Below, one piece after another: positions 11,150 to 24,500 of a stretch of DNA of 64,000 bases (positions are counted from its first letter, which is position 1; every line of letters begins with the position of its first letter). Position numbers and translations under genes: made by a program. The notes beneath the pieces were generated by a model. The model did no database searches and was not told where the DNA came from. It was given only the letters and a program-made list of their open reading frames with translations. Where the stretch lies: positions 806,001 to 870,000 of the forward strand of contig WFMF01000015.1 in assembly GCA_011033025.1 (NCBI GenBank), read 5' to 3'. Origin of the DNA: Beroe forskalii (taxonomy: Eukaryota; Ctenophora; Nuda; Beroida; Beroidae).

Positions 11150-13870
11150 TAATTAATAATTCTACAGGAAACATGCTCCTTCTTGCGAGCACAATGTACT
11201 ATATCAAAACTGTGCTAAACAGGTTACCAGAAATTCATGGACCAACAATATTAAAAAGAAAATTAAGTAATAAATTAAGGTTAAAAAGCATGCATAGAAA
11301 TGGATGAAAACATCCAAAATAAAATCAGCAGTGGTTAAAAACACATGCTCAAAATGAGCAATAGAGGATGAAAACATCCTAATGAAATACAGTATATAAA
11401 AGATAAAAACTAAAAACAATCCCAATTTATACAGGATAGAAAAAGGTTAAAGTTAAAAATAATCCCAATTTATACAAAAACCAATATCAATGAACATTTT
11501 GGACATGAAAAGTTCATGAAAAGTCAATAGTGGTTCAAGTATCTGATTCATCACTTCTAACCAAATAGTCATCCTTGAAAACTGACTCTTTACAGATAAG
11601 TTGAACCAGGCTGAAGAACTTTTTTCTTAGGCTCATGTCCTCACTGAAAATAACTTTGAGATGAAAATTTGTTTCCATTTCCTTGAGAGTAGTCAAACTG
11701 TTTCTAAGGGCTTCTACTTCATCACTGTACATTTGACATTCGAATAGTTTGTGATATACTGAATCAGGAAGCTCAGAGCATTCCAGACACATGGGGACAT
11801 GCTTTGATTTGTCATATTTGAGGACAGAGAATGCAAAATTTTGGAACATAAGACATCGCCCATGAATAAAATCCATTAAGTTAGTACTCTGAAAACGAGA
11901 ATTATTCCTTAATACAAGAGGGTTCTCAAGTACTTTCCATGTATCAACAATACCTGCAAGTTCCTCTGGGCTGTGTTTTTGTTCAATACAATAAGGATCA
12001 TGATTTATAAGTCCCTCTATATCTGATTTCAAACTTTCATCCCATAGGACACATTGATAAGTCTTCATCAGGTCTTCATTATAGATGAAGTTATGGGATG
12101 CTATTTCTGTCAAGCGTATCTCCCTGAGAGAAGATGGGAGTAAGTTGTCATTTGTTTTGGGCAGAGATTGAAATTTCCAATGTAGGAACAATTTTGTGGA
12201 ATGAACTTGAGAAAAGAACTCATGTGAAGGAGTTTCTTCAATTTGCATGATTCTTGATGAGAGAGAATCTTGCTGTGCTAGAGCTTTTAGAACAAATTTC
12301 ACATTGATGATCTGAAGAATGAGTTCAAGAGGTGGTAGACCCAGTAGAGCTTTTGTTAGTTGCTTAGGAGGATAAAATTGGGCTCCTAACATTTTCAGGG
12401 TAGTTCTTGCAAAGAAATCTTTATAAGTATCCATTCTTTTGTATAACCAAATCGGGGCAGCATACAAGAGCTTTGTAAGTACCACAGTCTTGAACAGAAT
12501 GACCAGAGTAGCCATATTTAGTCCACGTTTTCTAGAACTATTATTAGATATTTTGAACCATGTGAACCAACAGTTTCTAAGGGTCATGTTAGCATGTTGA
12601 ACAAAACTTAAGTCCTCATCTATATAGTGACACCAAGAACTTTGCTTTTGGCTACATAACAGAGCTGATTGTCTCCAATATAAACTGGTGGAACAACACT
12701 TCTGTCAATGTCTGAATTTCTGTTTTTGAGAATAATGATCTCTGTCTTATTGGGATCACAGTTAACTACCAGTCTCCATTTTCTACACCAACCCTGAATG
12801 TAGTCACAAACTTTCTGCATATTCAGCTGACACTCAGGAATCGAATCTCCAACCACTGACACACTCCCATCATCCGCATATTTGTAACATTCTGTAAAAT
12901 TAGCTAAATTTGATGGCAAGTTCTTGGATCCAAGAAGGTCTGCTATGAAAATTATAAACAGTAAAGGTGAAAGGACAGCACCTTGTGGCAAACCAATTAG
13001 TTCACATAATCTCTTTGGTCCAATATAACCATTGACTTTCAATTTGACAGATCTTGTTGAGAGGAAAGAATGGACTAAGCGAAGAAGTTTTCCTTTCACC
13101 CCATAGTTGAAGAGTTTGAAGATAAGACAAGGTATAGAAACACTATCGAAGGCCTTTTCAAAATCAATAAGAAGAATGAAGGCAGTCATTTTTCTGCGTT
13201 TGACCTCATGCAAAGATGAAAGCATTTTGTATAAATATCTGGTGGTATTCTTACCAGATAAAAAGCCTTCTTGAGCATCATCAATGATGTTTTCTAGCTT
13301 GCAGTGAACTTTGAGGCGCTGTTCTAAAATCCTTTCCAAGATTTTTCCAATGTAACTGCTTATTGAGAGGGGTCGATATGAACAAGGATCTAAATATGTC
13401 TTTTTACCAGCTTTTTTGATAAAAGTTACATAGGATTCAGTCCATGGCCAAACACCTGTATCCAAGGATAAGTTGAATATCTTTACAAGGAACTGGCAAG
13501 AATCAAAAGAAAGGTTCTTGAGCATCTTTGGATGTATCTTATCTCCATCTTGGGACTTACCAGTAGTCTTTTGAGATTTGATAGCAGTTGTCACATCTGT
13601 AACTGTAATATCTTCATTAAGATGTTCAATATCATTTTGTTCTTCATTTGCCCAGAAGTCTTCCCTTTTTAGTTGATTCAACTGTCTGCTTATTTTTGAG
13701 AAGTGGTTCTCATCAAACTGCTTACCATTGAGATGCTTGCCACTGAAGAATGTTTGGTAGAGAAGCTTTTCTTTTTTTGAATTATCAATGTACAAAGAAT
13801 TACTGTCATTGTCGAGGAGATTGCCAATGAAATTTTCATCATCAGATAGGAAAATAACAGGATTTTGTCA
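11150..13870 (-). mobile_element. Second 5'-truncated non-LTR retrotransposon
   Basis: A minus-strand LINE from a different family from its neighbour, judging by its unrelated RT and C-terminal sequences. The coding part spans 13867-11535. The AT-rich stretch down to about 11150 is probably its 3' UTR, though that edge is uncertain. The endonuclease is missing, so the copy is 5'-truncated just upstream of the RT. Confidence 0.8.
11535..13867 (-). pseudogene. LINE reverse transcriptase ORF with one frameshift
   Basis: The main frame runs from just after a stop near 13868 to a stop at 12620 and includes the RT motifs LLIDFEKAFDS (about 13160), GLPQG (about 12990) and YADD (about 12875). The protein resumes in another frame, ending at 11535. 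At about 12620-12627 the sequence has an extra TA in tatatag, so a two-base insertion splits the ORF right after VLGVTI. The C-terminal part ends with a CLEC...H...C cysteine cluster. No AP-endonuclease is present upstream. There is no sign of a host function. Confidence 0.88.
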
Positions 13871-13986
13871 TCTGATTTAAAAAACAGTAGAAAATCTACT
13901 CACCCTCCACCCTCAGAGAGGTGACCTAAAAGATGAAAAGATGCCTGATTTTAACAAGAATTGCACCTGCCAGCACAATTCTTGTT

Positions 13987-14392
13987 GTCCACTGTTCCCG
14001 AATGCAGGTGCTTAATTTCCCTCCCCATCATAAGAAAGTGAGAAATCACGAAGATGAATAACAGTTAATTAAAGTTCCTTGCACCGTATACACATAACTT
14101 TGAGGAGGCACATAGATTTCACATGTGATCATCAGTTCACAAACCACACTGCACACGTTTCATAGGTTCGTTGTGATTTGAAATTTCATGTCCACTGTTC
14201 CTGGATGCAGGTGCTTAATTTCCCTCCCCATCAAAAGAAAGTGAGAAATCACGAAGATGAATAACAGTTAATTAAAGTTCCTTGCACCGTATACACATAA
14301 CTTTGTGGAGGCACATAGATTTCACATGTGATCATCAGTTCACAAACCACACTGCACATGTTTCATAGGTTCGTTGTGATTTGAGATTTCAT
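13987..14392. repeat. Two-copy tandem duplication, 203-bp period
   Basis: A unit starting tccactgttcc(c/t)(g/t) at 13988 is repeated from 14191 with only a few differences; both copies contain ggtgcttaatttccctcccc. The repeat abuts the 5' edge of the second LINE. It may be a dimer of a longer satellite or a simple segmental duplication. Confidence 0.85.
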
Positions 14393-15290
14393 GCATAGCT
14401 TTTATTTCATTTTATGTAAGTTTTTTATGTTAGCATTTTGTTGACTCCCTATAGGTATTTGCCTACTTATAATCACGCTGCTTCTTTGATATGATTAATG
14501 GTTAATGAAAATGGTTTTTACCCTGAGATTATCATTGATTTAATGATTCATAGTTTTCACAGGAATCTGTTCAACAAATTTCTTTGAACAGAACGTTGAT
14601 GATTCAGTAGCTAGTCCCATAACTCTGTCAAATTGCCTCGATTGCTTTCATGTCGCAGCAATAAGATTATTATTTCCCAAAATAGTTGTGGCCTACTTTT
14701 GTTGTTTAAAATGCCATTTATTAAGTTAGAAATGAGTTTGTTATGTGAATCATAACTCCTATCATAATGTTCTGATAGCAACAGAAGGAAATGACTGATG
14801 TTCTGATAATCGCTCTTCACACAGCTGATTGCACTTGACTGAATTAGTCGATCATTGTCCAATTTGAACCTGTCAGCCTGAAAGTTGGAGAATCATGAAA
14901 AAGGGGCACAGACCTCAGCCATGGCATGCGCACATGCAACGCAAATACTGCCTCCTGATTGGTTGTGAGCATGATTACCACAGTAGATAGTATGTACAAA
15001 TTTTCCAGGCACTTTCAGAACTTGTCCATTGCCAACCCTCCTCGATGCCTTTTTTAAATATACAAAAAGGCATTGGGCCATTGGGGAGAAAAAATTGACC
15101 AAAAGGAACCACTTCTTTATTAGAAAAAATGCACCAATGGTTGAAACTTGAATGGTACTTTTTGAAATTCTTGAAGATGATAATAATGAGTCAACCGTTA
15201 TCAGCCTGTTCAGATGAATAATTTTTCTTATTTTGTGGATAGAAGACACTGAAATTTTCAGTCAAGTGTTTTTTCATTTGGTGTCGAGAT
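14393..15290. other. No recognisable gene
   Basis: Several open frames below 120 codons occur here but none shows a recognisable domain. I see no tandem or inverted repeats of note. Confidence 0.45.
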
Positions 15291-15299
15291 TAGGGAAGT

Positions 15300-16130
15300 G
15301 CTGCGCGCGTACGCACGGTGCACACCTTATGCAGTTATGCGGTATTCGGTTTGCTAACCACGTATATACTATATCCCTGTGTGGCTCGCGCGGCGCGTAC
15401 ACACACACACACCTATGCGCGTATTGCTAAACACGTATATCCCTGTGTGGCTCGCGCGGCGCGCTTCCCCAGGGAAGCGCGCGGCGCGTACACACACCTA
15501 TGTGGGCTTAGGAAATGCGCGTACACACACCTATGCGGGCTTAGGGCCTTAGGAACGGTTCGGTCTCCCATATGAACGGGAATCTTCATTATCGATGACA
15601 ATAACGTCACTCAGAAAATAAAATTAAGTTGTCAGACGTTGTCTGACCCCTACGCCTTCGACGGGCGCGCGCGCGAAGCGCGCGTCCGCCGAAAAATTAA
15701 GCGCATCAGGCGCTTCAATAATTCTGAGGAGGAACGACGGCGCGGCGCACTGCACGCAGAATAGGGCGCTGCGCTGGTTCCTGAGCCCGCATTGTCAGGC
15801 GTTGCCTGACCCCCTCGCGCGCGCGAAGCGCGCGCGCCACATTTTAAATAATGGGTCTGACGACGTCAGACAAAGCCCGCATAGGTGTGTGTGTGTGTAC
15901 GCGCGCGGTGCTTCTGAGGAAGCGCGCCGCGCAACTGGCAACGCAAACATGTCGTAGGATGTTACTCTACCCTCGCGCGCGCGGCGCAACGTTCCATGAC
16001 ATTTGGACGTCACTTTGCGCCTTCACTTTGACCCCATGTCAGAGGAAATAGACGGGCAACGTCCGTCGATTCCGAAGCCCGCATAGGTGTGTGTACGCGC
16101 GCGGCGCCGCGCAACGTGTTTAGCAAGTCC
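15300..16130. repeat. CpG-rich inverted-repeat cluster, possible foldback element
   Basis: A strikingly CpG-rich island in an AT-rich genome. The motif gcccgcataggtgtgtgtac, followed by gcgcgcggc, occurs in plus orientation near 15874 and 16078. It occurs in minus orientation near 15390, 15490 and 15515. The flank cgtgtttagcaa near 16118 is matched by its reverse complement near 15428. A second pair, gtcagacgttgtctgaccc (15632) and gtcaggcgttgcctgacccc (15794), is direct. Short hairpins such as cgcgcgcgaagcgcgcg are frequent. No protein is encoded. A non-autonomous foldback transposon is the likeliest origin. Confidence 0.6.
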
Positions 16131-16813
16131 GTCGACAAACATGCGGATGCCACGCAAATTTTGGTATCGATTTTACGTTCGCAAATGGTTTAAATTTATA
16201 ATTTATTGAATGAAAATGAAATATAAATTTGCGCGCAGCACATTTGGTCCGAAACTCAAAACTGATCCATGTTGACGTTGTGCACGGTTAGGGTTAAAGT
16301 TATGGACTACGGTTGGGGTTACTGTTAGGCCCACGTTTTTATAGGTTGGGATTCCGAATAACTATAAGCAACAGAAGATTATTTTCGGTATAAGAACGAT
16401 TTAAATAGTCAAATATTAATACTATCACACAAGGTTGGATATAGATATCACTATCACTATCAGAAGCACCACAAAAGCACAAATGACAAAGTTATTTTTT
16501 GAATTGAAGTTAAATAATAAATATGCCTCTTAAATCTTATCAAATCTTAATTACATTTAAAGTTAAAGCTAAACTTTGATTTTGTCAGGTGGGATGGATA
16601 AATGAAACTGTAGGCAAGATAACTATACGACGGGTAGATTTAGAATAATAAAACAGCAAACGTAATCACTTACGATAATATTACAAAAATTTACATAAAT
16701 GGAGATCACTGCAACTGCGAGATATCCATGTTTAATAACTGAGTTTTATCAGGAGTAACAACCACATAAATTCATATTCGATGGTGACACTTATTCAATA
16801 TTCATGTTAGGAA

Positions 16814-16966
16814 GGTGTCGCCACCTCGAGAAATGAGAATTCTTCTGAAATTTCCGATCGCGCGGCGCCATGTACGTAGGTGAATATACTGTTAAATCAG
16901 TATCACACGCGTACAAATTGTGGTTTTGTGGAAATTTCAGACACCGATCTCAGAGGTGGCGACACC
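16814..16966. repeat. 153-bp hairpin (MITE-like) with 14-bp terminal inverted repeats
   Basis: The ends are ggtgtcgccacctc (16814-16827) and its exact reverse complement (16953-16966). A second inner pair, tctgaaatttcc, matches in inverted orientation. I could not find a convincing target duplication. Confidence 0.6.
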
Positions 16967-18597
16967 TCAGTAAGGAAGTATCCAAAATATTCATCTGTTT
17001 TAAAACTAAAAGTAAAAGCAACAATATTTATGATATTTTATCCACAAACCAGTCGGCAGTACAAAAGTGCTGCAATCTCATCATCCCATGTCATTAATGT
17101 TAGTGAGAAAACAGTACAATGTCAAAAGATCATGCGTTCAAAGTCGGAAAAATGAGTATTGCCCGAGTGAATTGGACATAGGCGCCTTACATAACGTATT
17201 TTGGATTGAGTTAATGAAAGAGGGGCTGCGTTTTCCTGTTCAATGGAAAGGAAAGCAGCGGCCTTCAGACCGGTGGCATCAGGGGGTCTGGGGCGCAGCC
17301 CCAGTGGGGTAAGGATGAAGAGCCCCTCAAAGACGTAGTCTTTAATGATAAGCAACCAAAATATCGTAGGAAATGAAATTGAAATTTGAAACCTGAGACG
17401 ATCTAAATTGGCTGTATAAGATTTGAATGGGAAAATCTTTCTTTCTTCGAGATGAGATCGCCACACCCCTTTTTGCCAGGATAATCGGAAAATTGATGAA
17501 ACCAAATTTTGTAGCAGAAATTATTTTTAGTTAACCAAGACGGGAATACTTAAATGGCTATCAAGCGTCAATATCGTAACTTTACTTATATCAATAACAT
17601 AACATAAATATTAGCCTAATATCAATCGCATATCCTGAACACACTAAAATCTAAACATTAAAGTAAAACTAAGATCATAAAGTAAGTCAGTAATGTATAA
17701 CACCAGCTGTTGACTGTATAAGTATAACACCAGTAAAAATAATTGCACTGAAATAACAGCCGATGCGTAAAGTTAAGCTGGTTAAAATAACGGGTTATCA
17801 CTAATCATCCGGACAGATTTGATGTAGACTTTTTTGGACAGGTTGAAGTCACTTAACTCAATTAACAGGTAATTAATCATGACTCGCCAAACAAAATTCT
17901 TCTGAGCTAGGCGAAGTGAAGCGAATTAGTTCTCATTGAAGTCTAAGTTAACAAAGATCATGAAGAAACCCGGATGGCAACTGATGGGAATGCTCTTGTA
18001 GGCCGTATTTCCTAATGTAATTCTTTAAATTTCAAAATTTGTGCAGGAACTTTTTTCGAGCCACCAGATAGAACAAATAGTATGAGAGACAATTTTTTGA
18101 AACCTTCCCAACCCATGATGTTATTCTGATTTTTGATGAATCAGCAGGCTTTAATAATTATAAACATCCTGAATAACCACATCCGAATTCTCACGACTTG
18201 TTCTAAATTTACGCTTTACATAAAAATCCGTCCAGATGATTAATGATCACCCGTTATATCAAAAATATTTTATCATTATGTCAGAAAATTAACAATTGAT
18301 AATAATATGAAAGCAGGGATATTTTCATTGTTATTTGTCTACTAAGGCAATTCATTCCCTGAATCCCTCCTTATTACACATCTGCAAGTATCACTTAGGA
18401 TAAGTACCAAATTCAGCCCAGGAAGTGATGTGAATACCTAATCATTGTCACTGCCAAGGAAAGTCAGTGATCAGTGAACTGGTGAAGGACTCCAGCACTC
18501 TAAGAGGTGAGAAATATTAACTAATATTCAGACTGGAGGGCAGGAGGGACATCATTCAGTGCTTCAGTTAATCGAGGAAGGCTGCAGGTTACGTATT
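16967..18597. other. 3' flank of the phosphatase gene, with a CpG-rich TE scrap
   Basis: Mostly AT-rich without genes. Around 17263-17312 the block gggggtctggggcgcagcccc closely resembles the internal blocks of the hAT-type element at 47544-48297, so a decayed relative probably lies here. Confidence 0.45.
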
Positions 18598-21500
18598 TCA
18601 GTAGTCAGGGTTGTCTATGACAATGCTCCCCGGCAAGGATCGGTGTCGTTTCACGGAGGGGGCCAGGGCATTGCAATTGGCAATGTCATTGGCGCTCAGA
18701 GTCCGCTTTATGCCAACATTCTTCTGGGGCGACTGCAGGACAGAACACTCGCAGTTGTCAACAGCAGTACCGAAGCAGGCAACCTCCTGGGAGTCAGAGG
18801 GGAGGGGAGAGAGGACCAGGACAATGGCAGTGATGTTGTCAGCTCTCCATCTGGGGTGAGGGAGAGTTAATTTTAGACTGGGATTATGTGTAAATACAAA
18901 GGGTGATGACAGAAGGGTGGGTTAGATTCTTAAGGAGGAATGGGGTTGAAGAGAGACGAGAGAGAGCAGGGGTTAGATGAAAGGAGGAACCTGTCATGTC
19001 ACATTATATGAATTAAACAACTTACCCCCTTTCATTCCAACGTCTGAGAGCCTCGAAGACAAGACGTCTACCAACATCCTCGTACATTGACTTGGAGTGG
19101 ACAAAGTTCGTCACATCCTCGTTTGACATGACGTTCCAAATACCGTCACTCGCAATCACTACGTACCTGGGCATGCAAGATATAGAATTTCACGAATTTG
19201 GGATTTTACGGGGTTTGAAAATATGAGATTTTCCGTAGAATCAATAAATTTCGCATGGATAGTATAGGGTCGGAGCCTACCCCATACTATAATTATAAGA
19301 AGCAACCATAAACCACAATTTAGAACGGACCCTATACCACAAAAATACCCCAAAAGTACCTATAGGGGTGCCAATGAGGACTTATAAAGTGCATCTTTAT
19401 GGATGTACATTGCACATTGTACATAAACGTATCACGAGTATCACTTCCGATATTAACATCAATCATCAGTCGATCGACTATGTTCAAAATTTGCTGACAT
19501 ACCATTTTCAAGGTCATCATGTTTTAGCAATTAGATGATGACTATGATAAGGATATGTAATAGGGCACAGGCCATCTTATGATCCTATGATTGCAAGGGG
19601 TAAATGCCTGTAATGGCTGACTAATAGCACTCATCCCCTCTCTCTTTCCACCGACACACACAGCACTGTACCATTACACCCAGTTAGGGAAACTAAATGC
19701 TCCACACCAGCCCCAGGGCTACACCCGTCCTCCAATGGGAGCCAAGCATTTCTAACACGTGACTTTACCAGCCAATCACAGGTCGGTACATGAGTCACGT
19801 GATCGTGATCTTTTAATGAAGTGGTGACTGCATGAGAGTGTGGTAGAGGGGGTGAAATGAGGGTGCACCTAGCGTAGCACTCAGTGGAGTGTAATTTACA
19901 CGAGATAGTTCGGATGTACTGATGTATTCTTGTATTGAAGTAGCGAACAAGGCCATCTGTAGATAGTTAAATGTACGTTGTGGATAAAGTGAATAAAGAA
20001 CAATGAACAAACTGAAATGCGTGTGTTACAGAGCTGCATCAAATTCACTAATTCAGTGCCTCGTTCAGTTCGAATCCCGGAATGAATGCAATTTATCTTC
20101 TTTAAAATGAGTTGATCAACTGCCGCATTAATCGTGATTTGCAGATTATAACGCCAGTATAAACAATAAAAAATTTATCTGTGGTTCTGTTACTTGAGAA
20201 ACAGCATAGGTAGGCTTTTACCCGTATCACGGGCCCAACTGTCGCCCTTCCTACAGATTTCCTACAGTATGGTAGTTTCCCTCTTCCTATTACCTGTCCA
20301 CTCCGTGAGTCAGCGGTCTGATGCAGATGTCAGGTTCAGGGGAGACTGTGTACTTCTTGGTGAAGTAGTCGTAACTCCACAGGTTACCTAGAGCCCGAGA
20401 TACAGCCAGAAACGGAACCTGAAACGGCAAATTAGTTCAGCATTATTGAGCGAATGTGATTTTGCTAGATTGATAAAAATATTACAGGAATAAAGGTGCT
20501 TTGATTAAATTCCTGTTCGCACACACTAGCTTCTAACCCGGCGTGGAACCGAATTTGCAAACAAAATTAAAATAAACAATGTATATGCAATATGCATTGT
20601 AATACACTATACATTTGACTCAATGTGTATACTGTGTAGAGTACACTCAATGTTGAATGAAGGATTCAGGTTTAAGCATCGAGTAAAAAGTTGACCTCTC
20701 ATCAGTCAGCTAGCTATAGTTTTTCCACCTTATCAATATTTCAATAATCACAGGAAAGCTACCCTCCACATTAAAACTAAACAACTTAAATCCATCTTAG
20801 GTACAACAGGGATATTTCTCAACTCACTGTAAAATGAGTGTGAGAGTTCGTGTGTCTATTGTTAAACAAACTATAGAATATAAGCTCCAGGTAGTTGTGT
20901 GTGCGTGTAAACATTACTACAAGGGAGATAGGGAAAACATGCGCCTCTTCGACTTGTATGGCTTGTGTCAGGGAAGTGTCAACGTCAATAAACAAAATAT
21001 AGTACTGGTATATAATACCGGACTACGAATATAGGTAGTTGGTGCTAAATTGGTAAAATTGAGCGGGAAACTATATAGCTTAGTATAGCAGTATTATAAT
21101 TATAATGCCAGGAAAAATTTCAGAGAATTGGCAATTCAATCTCTTTATTCATTTCAATAGGTTTATTAGATCTATAAAGGGAATGAAGTACCCACTTCTT
21201 TTCAAACTATTTAAAACCCCCAGTGTCCCCAGAAGGCCCGCAGAGTGCCCACCATTTTTTTACTCGTTATAGTACCCCCGTCCCCCCTTTAGAAAGCCCA
21301 AATACCCACCACTCAGAAGGCCCAAATACCCACCACTCAGAAGGCCCAAATACCCACCACGCGGTAAGGGAGCCCCGAAGGCAGTTCTCCACGACGGCCC
21401 CTGTGGGGCTGCTCAATGCGGAGCCTGTCCTCCATGCCGGGGCGTTAGGCTTGTGTTCGTCCGTCAACTGCACTGTCTTCAACGTGCCACACTCTGAGAG

Positions 21501-24500
21501 GGAGGGACGAGGGTTAGGGGTGGTCAGAGTCGGCTACACTCTGAGAGGGGTGGTTAGAGTCAGGATGTGAATTATTGATGGTATGATTTTCATGCTCCAA
21601 AATTAGCTTCGGCCTCGGTATTGATACGATGGGGTGCGAATTTACAGACTACAATATGTACGAAAATGCTCACAAAACTAACGGCGGTTCCCCGTAATTG
21701 ATTCACCATTCTAACCCATTTAGTGACGTAACTCTCAACTGCCAGGTGTTGTTTGAGGAATTAGCAATTGTTCAACGTTACTTTGTGTTGTTCTATTATT
21801 GAAGCTTATATCATGGAGTTGGATATAAACATCAGCAATGTAAAAGTTATAACTGTGTTTAATTAAATGATACACAGAACAAGTCACAGCATGTTTGTAA
21901 TACATACACATACTAAAGCTCTAAACACTGTACACAACAACAAGTTGAGAGGATTCAGAAATCAGAAATTTCCCAAATAATTTTCGGTTCGAAAACTCAC
22001 CTAATCGAAAATTACATGGGTTGTATCGCACGAATGGATTCAAAATTCAAAATGGATTCAAAATTAAGTTGTTGCTTAAGTCAGTCAAATCGCAGGCAAT
22101 CATCCAAAGGTCTCAATTACTATTTCAAAAAAAAGGTACGCCATAACTCTACTAACTCTAGGAATGTTTTAACTTTCAGCTGATGAGTTGTTCCTACTCT
22201 AGTGGAGGTAGCTCACTGGGCTGCTCACTATGATCTAGATACACAGAGAGCATGATGGTCAGTGCTTGTCAAGCAACGGTCAACTAACGGTCAGTACTAG
22301 GGAATGAGGAGTAGGGGATTCAACATGACTTACAAGTGCCTTCTTTGCCTCTTTTACAAAAAAACAAACACTTAATGACAACATTTTCGTGTTCGGTGAT
22401 ATTAAGCACACTATCGTGTATTGAGAATGTTATTCAAATAAGTAAAGAGGATTTGCCTCACATTGAAGGCTCTGCGGATGGCCGTTTTCCCCATACAACA
22501 AGTACTGTTTGGATAACTCATCCAATAGGCAAAACGTTGTTTGTACTTGGTATTTTTTACTACATGGAGACTGCAATGTAGTGTGTAAACTGCAGTGTTT
22601 GTAAAGTGCAGTGTTTGTAAAGTGTAAAATACACTGTGTGTGTAAACTGCAGTGTATATAAACTGCAGTGTGTGTAAACTGTGCCATGTCCATCTATCTG
22701 CTGTGTAAACTCCTTCCCATCTTACTGCACAGTAGGATGGCGTGTAATTGCTGTATACCAATGATCCGCTGCAGTAGTCATAATGATCCGTTGCAGTAGT
22801 ATACTAGTGAATGCAACAGAGAAATGGGCGGGTAAGATGATGCAATTATCAGAGCATGATTTAGTGAGTTGATGACGTTGAACCGCCTTTCTTTAGTGAG
22901 TAGTGCTGGAGGAAGGAGGTGTATAGGGGAGTACCAAAAGAAGGGGGAGAGAGGCAATGGAAGGAGAGATCTTATCAAAACATGCTCCCCCTTTAAACTT
23001 CATCTCCTTGAGGGGAGCTGGAAGAGAGTAAGAAGGGAGCGAAAAGGAAATAAGGAGGAAGATAACGAAACTTATAATGAAGATAACGGAGGCAAGGGTC
23101 CCGGAAAATGAAGGATACAATAGCTGAGAATGGGGTGTGAATTTAGATGAGCTGATAAGGATCACAAGTGAACCGTCTCATAGATAAGATTGAAATGTAT
23201 GGTAAAAGGGAAAAGTTAAGTAAGAAATAGGATAAGAGAGAATAAAGTGAGATACTTCTCCTGAAAAAGGAACGGATCCCCAAGGCCGAGGCATCTGTCC
23301 AGTGTATCAACTTTCAGGGTGGAGGTGGACCGTTTGAAAAGACACTGTTTTGACCGCGTAATAAAGACGGTAAAGGAGGGACAGCAGACCGTTACTGGTC
23401 TAATTGGTAGAACTATACTTCACTGACACACCTCTACATGCTTGCTTGACGGCGGCCCTGCAGTCGTCATGGATACGAATATGTCACGTGATCATGTTCA
23501 GTCAACATCATTGGCTGGTTATCAAGCAACAATGGTCTAGGTTATCATGTTCTACGTTTTAGACAATTTCCAGTGATTTCGAAGGAACTGATTTTCTTTT
23601 GGCAGACCAACCTTTTCGTATCAATAAAATAGCCAAAAATTGTCACAATTTTTGGTGATTTCCTGCGAGAAAACTTTTTGTAAGCCTGAATTAAAAATGT
23701 AAAGCTCATTTTCGCAAAACCGTGTGCTGATTTATTGGCGATTTTCAGCAATTGAGTTCATGTCAACCAGTTTTAGTGAAAATTGAGAGAAACATCAATT
23801 CTATTCACTTCTATCAATTCCCAGATAGCTAGTTTCGGACTGTTTACGTGGGTTAGATCTTGGTGAGGGTGAGTTATGTGGGACTGGGTTCAAATTGCAT
23901 AGGGGAATGTGTCGTGGGTTCCAACTGCGTACATTTGTCGAGATATCACCACAAAAACGATGGAAGGTTGGTCAAGTAATCCCTGTTGGGTTGAATGCGA
24001 CAACAGCAACCCGAAATGAAAGGAAGATGAACTGACCACATCCAAACCCGCGGGGTTTACTTGACCAACCTTCCAACTGTTTGATTGGTGGGTGCGAAAT
24101 GGCTCACCGTTTCTAGAGAGCGTGACAGTGGAGTCTCCGACATGAGCGACAATGAGCTTGTTGCCCCTCACAATGACCATGCTGGCGGTAGTGCCGGCTG
24201 TGCTGCTGTACAGACCACTCCGGTGTTTGGACCACTTCTCTGAAGGGAGTGGTGGGTTAGCAACATGAAAACACAGAAACACATCAACACAACTAAAATC
24301 AGTTCCCATTAACTAGAAAAAAAATCTAGTTACTCACTCACTCACTCGCTCACTTTAAGAGCATTCTTTGTTTTGAAAGACACTTTGATCCGCTTAAAAT
24401 TATCATTCAAAGCACAAAAATATTTTACGCAAAAATCATAGCACTCTATGATGCAACACTCTGGACACCAATCGGACTGTAAACCACACTCACCTATGCT

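Noticed and set aside
20055..20085. Possible tRNA T-arm (gttcgaatccc)
   Set aside because: No matching acceptor stem or D-arm upstream.
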